Below are positions 26,335-35,080 of a stretch of 64,000 nucleotides of DNA, piece after piece. A program made the translations under genes and the position numbers. Each line of letters starts with the position of its first letter. Position 1 is the stretch's first letter. Source of the DNA: Chryseobacterium defluvii (GTDB lineage: Bacteria > Bacteroidota > Bacteroidia > Flavobacteriales > Weeksellaceae); the NCBI RefSeq assembly GCF_003634775.1, contig NZ_RBXB01000001.1, forward strand, positions 496,001-560,000, given 5' to 3'. The notes beneath the pieces were generated by a model. It searched no databases and was not told where the DNA came from. It saw only the letters and a list, made by a program, of their open reading frames with translations.

Positions 26335-28353
26335 TTACCCAAATGCTCTTTTCAGAAGGCTTTCCACTTTAGGTTCGCTCCCTCTGAAGTTTTTATAGAG
26401 CTCCATAGGATCTTTTGTTCCTCCCGAGGAAAGAAGCACTTTGTATTTAGCCGCAATTTCAGGATTGAAAATTCCGTTTTCCTTGAAATACTGGAAAGCA
26501 TCTGCATCCAGAACTTCCGCCCATTTGTAGGAATAATACCCTGCAGAATATCCTCCCTGGAAAATGTGTGAAAAACTTGGGCTCATTGCTGTTTCAGGGT
26601 TTCCCGGATAAAGCTGGGTAGCCTTGGTATATTTGTCTTCAAAGTCTTTCACGCTTTCTTTCTCCAGCTCTCCAACTCTGGAGTGATAGTTCATATCCAG
26701 TAATCCGAAACCTATTTGCCTCAAAGTTTGGTAACCTTCCATGAAATTTTTAGACTGTTCGATCTTTTCAATTTTTTCATCAGGAAGAACTTCGCCTGTC
26801 TTGTAATGTTTGGCAAATGTTTTCAAAAATTCAGGTTCATAACAGAAATTTTCAAGGAACTGTGACGGCAATTCTACAAAATCCCACTTTACAGATGTTC
26901 CTGAAAGAGTAGGATACTGTGTATTCGCCAGCATTCCGTGCAGGGCATGACCGAACTCGTGGAATAAAGTGGTCACTTCCTGGAATGTCAATAAACTTGG
27001 AGTATCTTTTGTCGGTTTGCTGAAATTGCAAACGATGGAAATATGAGGACGTGAGTTTTCACCATCTTTTTTATACTGGTTCTTATAACTTGTCATCCAG
27101 GCTCCCGCTCTTTTCCCTTTTCTTGGGAAATAGTCCACGTATAGCAAAGACTTGTATTCGCCATTTTCCTTTACTTCATAAGTTTTTACATCTTCATGAT
27201 ATTTAGGAATATCATTTCTTTCTTCAAAAGTAAGTCCGAAAAGCTTATCAGCCAATCCAAACACAGCATCCTGAACCTGATTCAGAGGGAAATACGGCTT
27301 CAGCTCCTCATCATTGAAGTCATATTTCTGTTTACGGAGTTTTTCGGCATAAAAAGCGTGATCGTAGCTTTGCATTTCATCAATTCCGTCTGCTTTTGCC
27401 AGAGCTTTCAGTTCATTAATTTCATGATCTGCATAAGGTTTGGCTTTCGTTAAAAGTTCATTTAAAAAATCCAGTACTTTGGCCGGAGATTTGGCCATTC
27501 TTTCTTCTAAAACATAATCTGCATAGCTTGTATATCCCAATAATTCTGCTTTTTGTTGTTTTAAAGCAAGCAGCTCTTTAATTAAATGTTGATTATCAAA
27601 CTCACCTCCATCAAAAGATTTTTTACCATTAGCTAACGCAATTTCCTTTCTCAGCTCACGGTTTTCCGCATAGGTCATAAATGGAATATAGCTTGGGTAT
27701 TGTAAAGTGATAACCCAACCTTCCAGATTTCTTTCTTTAGCCTCTTCGGCATATTGTTCGATGATCGGCTCAGGAATTCCATTCAGGTCTTCTTTATGGG
27801 TGATATGTTTGAAGTAAGCATTCGTAGAAGCCAATACGTTTTGTCCGAACTGTAAAGATTTTAAAGAAAGATCCATATTGATCTTCTTTAGTTTTTCCTT
27901 GTCTTCTTCATTCAGCAAGGCACCGCTTCTTACAAAACCTTTATAGGTTTCATCCAACAGCATTTGTTGTTCTTCATTAAGGCTATATTTTTCTTTCTCG
28001 TCGTATACTTTTTTAATCTTATTGAATAAAGCTTCGTTCTGAGAGATTTTTGAAGAATATTCCGTTAAAATAGGAGAAACTTCCTGAGCAATCTGCTGAA
28101 GCTCATCACTGGTTTCTGCAGAATTTAAGTTGAAAAAAATATTAGATACCACATCAAGTCGTTCGCCTGCATAAGCTAATGCTTCTATAACATTCTCTAA
28201 ATTAGGCTCTTCCGGATTGTTAACAATAGCCTCTATTTCCTCTTCGGATCGTTGAATAAGTTCTTTGAAGGCCGGAAGATAATCTTCATTTTTAATATGA
28301 GTAAAAGGTGCTGAGTGATATGGAGTATTAAATTTTTCGGTTAAAATGCTCAT
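26335..28353 (-). CDS. M3-family oligopeptidase (PrlC/Dcp type)
   Basis: 672 residues, normal for M3A. The zinc motif HEFGHALHG sits in TLFHEFGHALHGMLANTQYP, with the downstream helix ELPSQFLENFCYE carrying the third ligand. It lacks a signal peptide, so it is cytoplasmic, degrading short peptides. The C-terminal FQGGYSAGYYSYKWAEVLDADAF is the usual closing block. No exact TAnnTTTG box precedes the ATG; TAAATTTA is one mismatch off. Confidence 0.94.
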   Translation of the reverse strand: MSILTEKFNTPYHSAPFTHIKNEDYLPAFKELIQRSEEEIEAIVNNPEEPNLENVIEALAYAGERLDVVSNIFFNLNSAETSDELQQIAQEVSPILTEYSSKISQNEALFNKIKKVYDEKEKYSLNEEQQMLLDETYKGFVRSGALLNEEDKEKLKKINMDLSLKSLQFGQNVLASTNAYFKHITHKEDLNGIPEPIIEQYAEEAKERNLEGWVITLQYPSYIPFMTYAENRELRKEIALANGKKSFDGGEFDNQHLIKELLALKQQKAELLGYTSYADYVLEERMAKSPAKVLDFLNELLTKAKPYADHEINELKALAKADGIDEMQSYDHAFYAEKLRKQKYDFNDEELKPYFPLNQVQDAVFGLADKLFGLTFEERNDIPKYHEDVKTYEVKENGEYKSLLYVDYFPRKGKRAGAWMTSYKNQYKKDGENSRPHISIVCNFSKPTKDTPSLLTFQEVTTLFHEFGHALHGMLANTQYPTLSGTSVKWDFVELPSQFLENFCYEPEFLKTFAKHYKTGEVLPDEKIEKIEQSKNFMEGYQTLRQIGFGLLDMNYHSRVGELEKESVKDFEDKYTKATQLYPGNPETAMSPSFSHIFQGGYSAGYYSYKWAEVLDADAFQYFKENGIFNPEIAAKYKVLLSSGGTKDPMELYKNFRGSEPKVESLLKRAFG

Positions 28354-28552
28354 TTTTTTAATTTTATTTCATGTAAATTTAACAATTCTACTGAGTTCAC
28401 GGCTGAAACGACTCAAAAATAATGCCTGAATGAAAGTTGTGACAAAAAGTTTATTATGCAATAATCTTGTCCTATGCAAAGAGGAGATGCAGAAGGAATA
28501 ATTAATTTTGATCCAACAAAAAGATTATAGTTAAACCTTAATATATTAAACT

Positions 28553-29083
28553 ATGAAAACACTTTTAAAAATTATCGGGATCATTATCCTTTTAATTGTT
28601 GCTTATGCAATAATTGCAATGTTGGCTTTCAGTAAAGATTATCACTTTGAAAAATCGATAGTCATTAATGCTCCGAAAGAGAAAGTATGGCAGCATGCAG
28701 GCTCTTTAAAAGGATTTAATACCTGGAATCCATTTGCAAAAGCAGATAAAAATGTAGTCATTACCTATTCCGGAACCAGTGGGCAGGTGGGGGAATCTTA
28801 TCACTGGAAAGGAAATGATCAGGTAGGAGAAGGGGAACAAACAGTTATTGAATCTGTTCCTAATGAAAAACTGACAAGCAAACTTCATTTTATCAAACCT
28901 TGGGAAGGAGAGGCCAAAGGAAGCTTTATCTTAACACCGGAAGGAAACGGAACAAAAGTAACCTGGGCTATGGATAACGAGCTTACGCCTATGATGAAAC
29001 TGATGAAGCCTATGATGGATAATCAGATGGGCAAAATGTTCAGTCAAGGATTGGAAGATCTGAAGAAATTATCTGAACAGTAA
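28553..29083 (+). CDS. SRPBCC (polyketide cyclase-like) protein with N-terminal membrane anchor
   Basis: 176 residues. Residues 1-27 form one hydrophobic segment (LLKIIGIIILLIVAYAIIA). The rest is an SRPBCC fold: KSIVINAPKEKVWQHAGSL, FNTWNPFAKADKN, and TWAMDNELTP with a C-terminal helix. Such proteins bind hydrophobic ligands; the ligand is unknown. It is followed directly by a terminator, so it is probably monocistronic. Confidence 0.85.
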   Translation: MKTLLKIIGIIILLIVAYAIIAMLAFSKDYHFEKSIVINAPKEKVWQHAGSLKGFNTWNPFAKADKNVVITYSGTSGQVGESYHWKGNDQVGEGEQTVIESVPNEKLTSKLHFIKPWEGEAKGSFILTPEGNGTKVTWAMDNELTPMMKLMKPMMDNQMGKMFSQGLEDLKKLSEQ

Positions 29084-29088
29084 AATAT

Positions 29089-29117
29089 AAGCCTTGTCAT
29101 TGTACAAGGCTTTTTTT
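29089..29117 (+). terminator. Terminator after the SRPBCC gene
   Basis: Stem AAGCCTTGT/ACAAGGCTT, loop CATTGT, T-run. Confidence 0.9.
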
Positions 29118-29216
29118 ATAGAAAGATATTAACATCTTTATAATTGTACATAAAACTATTTTAGGGATTCAATGATTAAAAAATAAAATTATTATCTTTA
29201 TATAAAGAATAGATTT

Positions 29217-29666
29217 ATGGAGAAGATTGTATTTGAAAAAAATGACATCAGGAACTATGTAAAGAAGGTGATAGCCGAGAAGATCGAGAAGCTGAAGAAG
29301 TTTATAGAATTTACTTTAGAAGCCAGTCGTGATATTAAAAAGACTCCAAAATATGATAGTATGAGAGAGGAAATGCAGGAGGAAATTTATCAGATGCAGA
29401 AACAGTTAGGTGCTTTAAATGATCTTCAGAGAAATATGTCAAAGGTTTTGAATAACACCACCGGAAGAATACAGCTTGGTTCTTTGGTAATTACTAATAA
29501 AGCCCGTTTTTATATATCAGTATCATTGGGAGAGTTCTTTTTTGAAGGTGATCGTTTTTATGCAATATCTCCTGAAAGCCCTATGGCTAAAAAGATGATG
29601 GGCATGAAACCCGGAGATTCTTTTACATTGAATAACATTCATCAAAAGATTGTGGAAGTGTTATAG
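29217..29666 (+). CDS. GreA/GreB-like transcription factor with altered tip
   Basis: 149 residues. Residues 1-75 are a charged helical hairpin, residues 85-149 a Gre-type C-terminal domain (IQLGSLVITNKARFYI, ISPESPMAKKMMGMKPGDSF). Gre factors reach RNA polymerase's active site with the coiled-coil tip, where acidic residues (DLSENAEY in E. coli GreA) hold a catalytic metal. The matching stretch here reads DIKKTPKY, so two acidic positions are lysine. Transcript cleavage may be lost. It has no exact promoter box (TATCTTTA is near). Confidence 0.7.
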   Translation: MEKIVFEKNDIRNYVKKVIAEKIEKLKKFIEFTLEASRDIKKTPKYDSMREEMQEEIYQMQKQLGALNDLQRNMSKVLNNTTGRIQLGSLVITNKARFYISVSLGEFFFEGDRFYAISPESPMAKKMMGMKPGDSFTLNNIHQKIVEVL

Positions 29667-29711
29667 AATTGGGAAAAAGAGATTAGAGATTTTTTGATAG
29701 ATCAGTAAGCG

Positions 29712-29786
29712 GTAATTTTGCAACTATCAACTATCAACTATCAACTATCAACTATCAACTATCAACTCAACTTTTTCGTAATTTTG
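29712..29786. repeat. Tandem repeat of CAACTAT, flanked by two copies of GTAATTTTG
   Basis: Six full copies of the 7-base unit CAACTAT run from 29721 to 29762, followed by a partial CAACT. GTAATTTTG occurs at 29712-29720 and again at 29778-29786; the second copy is the -7 box of the nitroreductase gene. The array covers the -33 region. Confidence 0.85.
29779..29786 (+). promoter_or_regulatory. -7 promoter element for the nitroreductase
   Basis: TAATTTTG, five bases before the ATG at 29792. Confidence 0.6.
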
Positions 29787-29791
29787 TCTCT

Positions 29792-30316
29792 ATGAATAAG
29801 GCAGAAGTTTTAAAACAGATCATAGAGCAAAGAAGAAGCATTTTTCCTAAAGATTATTCTGAAAACGAAATACAGCAGGAAGTCATTGACGAAATTTTAC
29901 ATTCCGCATCATTGGCACCGAATCACAAGCGTACCAAACCATGGCGTTTCAAAATCTTCAAAGGTGAAGAAAAGGCAGCATTAGCCTCAGAAATGCAGGC
30001 CATCTACAAGGCCACTCAACCCGAACAGCTTTTTTTAGAGAAAAAATATCAGGATATCGGCTTTAAAATCAATAAAGCGGATGTAGTCGTTTCCATTGTT
30101 GTTAATTTCAGCGGAATGGTTCCTGAATGGGAAGAAATTGCTGCCGTATCAATGGCGGTCCAGAATATGTACCTCACATGTACTGCCCATGGAATTGGCT
30201 GTTACTGGAGTTCCCCGAAAATTGTGGATCATCTTAAAGATTCTTTGCAGATAGAAGAAAACCAGAAATGTTTAGGGCTTTTTTATATGGGGAAACTGGA
30301 TGATTTTGAGGTATAA
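29792..30316 (+). CDS. Nitroreductase family protein (YdjA-like)
   Basis: 174 residues, short for the family like YdjA. It has the FMN-binding start IIEQRRSIFPKDY and LHSASLAPNHKRTKPWRF, then AVSMAVQNMYLTCTAHGIGCYWSSP and a GLFYMGKLD end. It probably uses FMN and NAD(P)H as a dimer; the substrate is unknown. Its promoter sits against a CAACTAT tandem repeat, so expression could vary with copy number; that is inference. Confidence 0.88.
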   Translation: MNKAEVLKQIIEQRRSIFPKDYSENEIQQEVIDEILHSASLAPNHKRTKPWRFKIFKGEEKAALASEMQAIYKATQPEQLFLEKKYQDIGFKINKADVVVSIVVNFSGMVPEWEEIAAVSMAVQNMYLTCTAHGIGCYWSSPKIVDHLKDSLQIEENQKCLGLFYMGKLDDFEV

Positions 30317-30381
30317 GAATTGTCAATAAAAAAATTAAAACAAATTATTACATTATCATACCAATGCATTAAAAAAAATAG

Positions 30382-30389
30382 TATCTTTG
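30382..30389 (+). promoter_or_regulatory. -7 promoter element for rpsP-rimM
   Basis: TATCTTTG. The leader to the ATG at 30438 is about 44 bases and contains GGGACGAGTTCCCC, a small hairpin. Confidence 0.65.
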
Positions 30390-30437
30390 CACTCTTAAAT
30401 ATTTAACCGGGACGAGTTCCCCTAAAATTCAAACATT

Positions 30438-31007
30438 ATGTCAGTAAAAATCAGATTACAAAGACACGGTAAAAAAGGAAAACCTTTTTTCCACATCGTG
30501 GTTGCAGATTCTAGAGCTAGAAGAGATGGTAGATTCATCGAAAAATTAGGAACTTACAACCCAATTACTAACCCGGCAACTATCGAGTTGAACGTTGATT
30601 CTGCTGTACAGTGGTTAAACAACGGTGCTCAGCCAACTGATACTGCTAGAGCTATCCTTTCTTACAAAGGTGCACTTTACAAAAAACACTTACAAGGTGG
30701 TGTTGCTAAAGGTGCTTTTGATGAAGCTGAGGCTGAAAAAAGATTCAATGCTTGGTTAGATGCTAAAGAAGCAAAAGTTCAAGGTAAAGTTGACGGTTTA
30801 GCTAAAGCTGATGCTGATGCTAAAAAAGCTGCTCTTGAAGCTGAAGCTAAAGTAAACGAAGCTAGAATTGCTGCTGCTGCACAAGCTGAAGCTGATGCTA
30901 AAGCTGCTGAAGAGGCTGCAAACGCACCTGCTGAAGAAGTTGCTGAAACTGAAGCTACAGAAGGAGAAGCTCCTGCTGCTGAAACTGAAGAAAACACTGA
31001 AGCTTAA
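30438..31007 (+). CDS. rpsP: 30S ribosomal protein S16 with long low-complexity tail
   Basis: 189 residues. The first 80 or so are canonical S16: VKIRLQRHGKKGKPFFHIVVADSRARRDGRFIEKLGTYNP and WLNNGAQPTDTARAILS. The rest, about 100 residues, is an alanine/glutamate/lysine-rich helical tail, an extension known from Bacteroidetes S16. S16 assembles early into the 30S body. It is followed after 12 bases by rimM, so the pair is an operon. Confidence 0.95.
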   Translation: MSVKIRLQRHGKKGKPFFHIVVADSRARRDGRFIEKLGTYNPITNPATIELNVDSAVQWLNNGAQPTDTARAILSYKGALYKKHLQGGVAKGAFDEAEAEKRFNAWLDAKEAKVQGKVDGLAKADADAKKAALEAEAKVNEARIAAAAQAEADAKAAEEAANAPAEEVAETEATEGEAPAAETEENTEA

Positions 31008-31019
31008 GAATCAACCTGT

Positions 31020-31562
31020 ATGCGTAAAGAGGATTGCTACTTTTTAGGTAAAATCACACGCAGACACGGTCTTTCGGGGAACGTTATCCTGAAATTGGAT
31101 ACAGACCAACCCGAGCTTTACAATAAACTGGAATCAATATTCGTTGAAATCAACGGATTATTGGTTCCTTTTTTTATTGAAAAATTATCATGGAGCAAAT
31201 CTGATGCTCTTAATATATCTTTTAAGAATTCTTCTGAGGCAATGGTAGACCAGGCTTTAGGAAAAAGCGTTTATTTACCGCTTGCTACATTGCCCAAACT
31301 TTCCGGAAAGCAATTTTATTATCACGAAGTAATAGGTTTTAATGTTCTTGACGAGCAAAATACTATTTGCGGTGAGATTGAATCTGTAAATGATCAGACT
31401 GCGCAACATTACTTTCTTTTAAGATTAAACGGAAAAGAAATTGTAGTTCCTATTATTAAAGACTGGATACTGGAGGTAAACAGAGAAGAGAAATTCATCA
31501 AAATGCAGCTTCCCGAAGGCTTAATGGATGTATTTTTAGTTCCTTCTAAAAAAGACGAGTAA
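31020..31562 (+). CDS. rimM: Ribosome maturation factor RimM
   Basis: 180 residues, family length. RKEDCYFLGKITRRHGLSGNVILKLDTD opens the N-terminal domain; the C-terminal PRC-barrel has KQFYYHEVIGFNVLDEQ and EIVVPIIKDWILEVNREEKFIKMQLPEGL. It helps 30S head assembly by binding S19. It is translated with rpsP as in many bacteria, though trmD and rplS do not follow; the next gene is convergent. Confidence 0.94.
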   Translation: MRKEDCYFLGKITRRHGLSGNVILKLDTDQPELYNKLESIFVEINGLLVPFFIEKLSWSKSDALNISFKNSSEAMVDQALGKSVYLPLATLPKLSGKQFYYHEVIGFNVLDEQNTICGEIESVNDQTAQHYFLLRLNGKEIVVPIIKDWILEVNREEKFIKMQLPEGLMDVFLVPSKKDE

Positions 31563-31573
31563 CCCACTGTTAC

Positions 31574-33208
31574 TTATGGCTTATCAATTGCGGGCAGCAA
31601 ATATTCCTGAACGATCTTATCAGCTTGTGAATGGGCATAAGGCTTATTATACGCTTTAGCTGTTATTACTATCACTACCGGGATTTCCGTACACATGATC
31701 ACTTTATTTCCTCCGTTCCCGCTGGACTGGTATGTTTCGAATATCCGGTTTGATGTCCTGTAAACCTTTCTCCAGAATAAGTACCCATATCCGTCGAAAT
31801 TATCATGATCCGGAAAATAATTATGAAAAGACTTTTTGATCCAGTCTTTGTCTAAAATGGTATTTCCGTTCCAAAGCCCTTTATTCTGATAAAGCTGTCC
31901 GAATTTTGCAAAATCAAGAGAGCGCATACGTAATCCCCCGGCCAGAGAAGGTTTTTTTTGGGGAGTATAGGACCATTTGTAACGTTCGATTCCCAAAGGT
32001 TGAAATAACTTTTTATGTGCATACTTTTCGAGCCCTTCAGGAACGGATTGCTCCAGAATGTCACCTGTAAGTACAACTCCAGCTGTGAAATAACTCCAGT
32101 TCTTATGAAGTGCCACAGGAAGATCCAGGGCAAAATGTATCCAATTGTCAGTTGGGTACATGTTTTCTTCGTTCCCAGGGGAATCGGGAAAGTCATCATT
32201 ACCTTCAAAACCTGAACTCATGGTGAGTAAGCTTTTTATAGTCACATGATCTTTTTCGGAGGAGTAATTTTTGAAACGTTTTAAATTATAGAACTCATTT
32301 AAATGTTGATATTCACTCCTAAGATAGCCATCTCTTATGGCAATTCCCGTTAATGCAGAAGCAAAGGATTTCCCTACGGAACGGGTATCCTGTAAAGAAT
32401 CTCTTCCGGAACCATTAAAATATTCTTCTATGAGCAGTTTTCCGTTTTTAATAACAATAATACTTGTGATATCCTTAAATCTGTTTTCTGCAATTTTTCT
32501 ATTTAAAAGTCTGATTTTATCCGTATCGAACTTATCTTTGGAAATTTCCCATCCGCTACCGGGTTTGATTTTTTGAATAGAAATTAATTGTTCGGGAATT
32601 TCTTTTTGCTGAACCACTAAATTGATTTCTCCTTTTGCAATAACCTTTCCTGTTTGTAAGGTAGGGGCTTCTAAATAAGGCCTGATCTCAATCGTTAAAA
32701 TATGATTTCCAGGTCCCAGTACATCAATTCCTTCATTGGCCAGATAAAATCTCGTCCACAGATATCTTCCCCAGGAATCTTCACTCGTTGAGCTGATGAA
32801 AGGAATCCTGAATGTGGTTTTGCTTGTTTTCGCATCTGCTTTTCCGGCTCCCGGATTCAGGTTTTCCCGGTATATCAGTTTCCCGTCAACATAAAAGGTG
32901 AACTGATAATTTCCCTTTTGAAGCAATTCATCAACGCTTAAAGACGGATCAAGACGATGTAAATAGTTTACCAGTGAATTATCCATGAAAACACGGACAT
33001 CAAAATCTTTATCATCCTGAAATGTTATACGGTTCATAAAATCAGTTTCCTTTAAGTTTTCCATCGGAATAACTTTATCTAGGAAAACTATTCTATTTAA
33101 ATTGCTTTTCTGAACGGTACTTTCAATCCTTTCGGGCTGAATGATATTTTGATCCTGACCTGATAAACTTAATGCAAGTCCTAGGAGGAAAAAAAGAATA
33201 GATTTCAT
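31574..33208 (-). CDS. Secreted serine hydrolase, class C beta-lactamase/esterase fold
   Basis: 544 residues from MKSILFFLLGLALS, giving a signal peptide; the open frame starts at 33229, inside the -7 box. Residues 1-230 are a beta-rich N-terminal region without a recognised domain. The catalytic part has the S-x-x-K motif in TRSVGKSFASALTG, TMSSGFEGNDD, and a GNGGNKVI third motif. These proteins are penicillin-binding-like esterases or peptidases more often than true beta-lactamases. The substrate is unknown. It lies 11 bases from the rimM stop, convergent. Confidence 0.85.
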   Translation of the reverse strand: MKSILFFLLGLALSLSGQDQNIIQPERIESTVQKSNLNRIVFLDKVIPMENLKETDFMNRITFQDDKDFDVRVFMDNSLVNYLHRLDPSLSVDELLQKGNYQFTFYVDGKLIYRENLNPGAGKADAKTSKTTFRIPFISSTSEDSWGRYLWTRFYLANEGIDVLGPGNHILTIEIRPYLEAPTLQTGKVIAKGEINLVVQQKEIPEQLISIQKIKPGSGWEISKDKFDTDKIRLLNRKIAENRFKDITSIIVIKNGKLLIEEYFNGSGRDSLQDTRSVGKSFASALTGIAIRDGYLRSEYQHLNEFYNLKRFKNYSSEKDHVTIKSLLTMSSGFEGNDDFPDSPGNEENMYPTDNWIHFALDLPVALHKNWSYFTAGVVLTGDILEQSVPEGLEKYAHKKLFQPLGIERYKWSYTPQKKPSLAGGLRMRSLDFAKFGQLYQNKGLWNGNTILDKDWIKKSFHNYFPDHDNFDGYGYLFWRKVYRTSNRIFETYQSSGNGGNKVIMCTEIPVVIVITAKAYNKPYAHSQADKIVQEYLLPAIDKP

Positions 33209-33226
33209 GTCAATATGTATGTAAAA

Positions 33227-33234
33227 CAAAAATA
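33227..33234 (-). promoter_or_regulatory. -7 promoter element for the serine hydrolase
   Basis: TATTTTTG on minus. It covers the upstream ATG at 33229 and sets the start at 33208. Confidence 0.65.
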
Positions 33235-33243
33235 AAAGAGAAT

Positions 33244-33288
33244 CTTATGAAAAAATAGAATGAAATTAACATTCTATTTTTTCATAAG
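33244..33288 (-). terminator. Terminator of the AraC gene, overlapping its coding end
   Basis: A 19-bp perfect stem with loop AAATTAA. The upstream arm (33270-33288) contains the last codons of the AraC-family gene. Confidence 0.8.
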
Positions 33289-34077
33289 TTGTCTATACTT
33301 CATAGGTGTAATCCCGATATTTTCTTTAAAACAGCGGATAAAATGGCTCTGATCTGCAAACCCACATTCAAGAGCAACCTCAGTTAAAGAATCATAGGTG
33401 TTGAGTAATAAAAGGGATCGATCCACTTTCATCTTTCGGATGTACTCTCCCAGATTACAGTTAAAATACCTTGCAAAGTTTCTGCTCAAATGAACAGGAT
33501 GGATATTCAGGGTTTCCGACAACGCAGTAAGATTCAGTTTATCGGTATAATTTTCATGTAAAATTTCATCAAGCTGATTTACCCAAGCCGGTCTCTTTTC
33601 ATTAAGTTCCTTTTGTCGGGAAAGTTGACCAAAAAGGTTGATTAAAAGCTGATTAACCGAGACTTCAATCGCATCGTCTCCGGCTTTCGTTTCTTTGAAA
33701 ATTTGGTACATGAGCAGCTTTAATGAAGGGTCTTTAATGCAGAAACTTCCTTCAGTGTAGCCTGTTGGGATATGAAATTCCTCAAACCAGTCCCGTGAGA
33801 TTTCAATATGAAAACCTCTTGTAAAGACATCCGGCTTACTGTTGTAATGAGGATCTTCCCATTGATGATAAAGCATACTGCCTGCAGTGCAATGATATGT
33901 TTCCTTCCTGTTTCCCTCTGTCATGAATCCGTGAAGTAAAAAAGTGAAATAAGCATTTTCGTGGTAATGCCAGTCAACATACGGATGAATATATTCCGTA
34001 TCTGTAACGGTTAGCCCTCCAAAATGCAGAGTATCATTTGTTTGTCCGAAAAATTCACCACTCCTAAGTGTCTTCAT
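33274..34077 (-). CDS. AraC-family transcriptional regulator with cupin-like N-terminus
   Basis: 267 residues. The N-terminal half has HPYVDWHYHENAYFTFLLHG and CTAGSMLYHQWEDPHYN, a cupin-like sensor. The C-terminal double HTH is clear: LTALSETLNIHPVHLSRNFARYF and LTEVALECGFADQSHFIRCFKENIGITPMKYR. It overlaps the upstream HTH gene by four bases (ATGA), so the two regulators are co-translated. The target could be the serine hydrolase next to it. Confidence 0.92.
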   Translation of the reverse strand: MKTLRSGEFFGQTNDTLHFGGLTVTDTEYIHPYVDWHYHENAYFTFLLHGFMTEGNRKETYHCTAGSMLYHQWEDPHYNSKPDVFTRGFHIEISRDWFEEFHIPTGYTEGSFCIKDPSLKLLMYQIFKETKAGDDAIEVSVNQLLINLFGQLSRQKELNEKRPAWVNQLDEILHENYTDKLNLTALSETLNIHPVHLSRNFARYFNCNLGEYIRKMKVDRSLLLLNTYDSLTEVALECGFADQSHFIRCFKENIGITPMKYRQLMKK

Positions 34078-35006
34078 TCTTGCAGCTTTTGGGTTAAACG
34101 ATCAATCTGCACATACATCTTATTGAAAAATATTTTTCTGTCGCGGTTACCTGACATGTTCAAGGATTTTGAGTTTTTGATCTGATGTTCAAAATAATTT
34201 TGTGTTTCTCTGCAGGTTTTGGCGTCATTGATCAATGTATATCCAAACATATTTGTTGGCATGGCAAAAAGCGATTGTTCCGGATGATGAAAAAAGATGT
34301 CATTGGAAAGATGCATCAGTTCATTTTCATACAAATGAAACTTTGGATTATTCTCTGTTTTTTGTTCAATATACTCTATCAATTCTTTGACTTCTTTCAG
34401 AATAATTTCAGCTTCGTTTTTTTTCAAAAGCCCGGTTTCGTAATAAAATAAAACCTGCTGTAAAATACTGGAAATTGTCATATCATTCCATAATTCTATA
34501 ACATTTTGTGTTTCATATCTCTTCTTTAGTTCCCGGGTATCTGTTTCGAAATTCGGAGGTGAAAATTGTAAAAAAGGAATAAAAACCTGCTTTGAATTCA
34601 ACAGATTCATCCAGACATAGATTTTAAAACGGGAAAGCAATGTATCCGAAACAGTATAAAAAAAAGGAATATCCTTCGCCGAATAGTAAATTGTCATCTC
34701 CTGAGAAAGGGGAAGATTATCAAAAATGCTGAGGTTATTCCGGAAAAAAGACTGCAGATCTGCCGTATCAGTCACTGCTGAAGTTTTTTTAACTAAGATT
34801 TGATGGTCCGAAGTAAGAAATTGATCTAAGGAGATCTGATAGTATTTTGCCAGTTCCAATGCTTCCTCAAAACTGAACTTTGCCTTTAGAGAAGTTCTTC
34901 TATGAGCTGCGTCATAGCTTATATTAAGAATATTAGCAATTTCATCATTCAAAGATTTATCCCCGATTTTTCTCCGGATTTCTTTAAGCAAAAGTTCCTG
35001 ATACAT
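34074..35006 (-). CDS. HTH-domain regulator with helical C-terminus, function unknown
   Basis: 310 residues from MYQELLLKEIRRKIGD. The first 65 residues look like an XRE/BetR-type HTH (LNDEIANILNISYDAAHRRTS, FSFEEALELAKYYQISLDQFL). The remaining 240 are mostly helical with no family I can name. A GTG at 35024 lies in the -7 box TACATTTG, so the ATG at 35006 is preferred. It overlaps the AraC gene downstream. Confidence 0.75.
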   Translation of the reverse strand: MYQELLLKEIRRKIGDKSLNDEIANILNISYDAAHRRTSLKAKFSFEEALELAKYYQISLDQFLTSDHQILVKKTSAVTDTADLQSFFRNNLSIFDNLPLSQEMTIYYSAKDIPFFYTVSDTLLSRFKIYVWMNLLNSKQVFIPFLQFSPPNFETDTRELKKRYETQNVIELWNDMTISSILQQVLFYYETGLLKKNEAEIILKEVKELIEYIEQKTENNPKFHLYENELMHLSNDIFFHHPEQSLFAMPTNMFGYTLINDAKTCRETQNYFEHQIKNSKSLNMSGNRDRKIFFNKMYVQIDRLTQKLQE

Positions 35007-35023
35007 GGTTTTTGTGATTTTCA

Positions 35024-35031
35024 CAAATGTA
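35024..35031 (-). promoter_or_regulatory. -7 promoter element for the HTH-AraC operon
   Basis: TACATTTG on minus, 17 bases before the ATG at 35006. Confidence 0.62.
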
Positions 35032-35080
35032 CTTATTTATTTTAATTTTTTTTCACATTCATTTTCACGTTTTCTGCGGA

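Noticed and set aside
29721..29767. CAACTAT array considered as a CRISPR-like or attachment repeat
   Set aside because: The unit is seven bases with no spacers and no cas genes nearby; it is a simple tandem repeat.
30779..30997. Alanine/serine-rich frame opposite the S16 tail
   Set aside because: It is the mirror of the low-complexity tail codons of rpsP.
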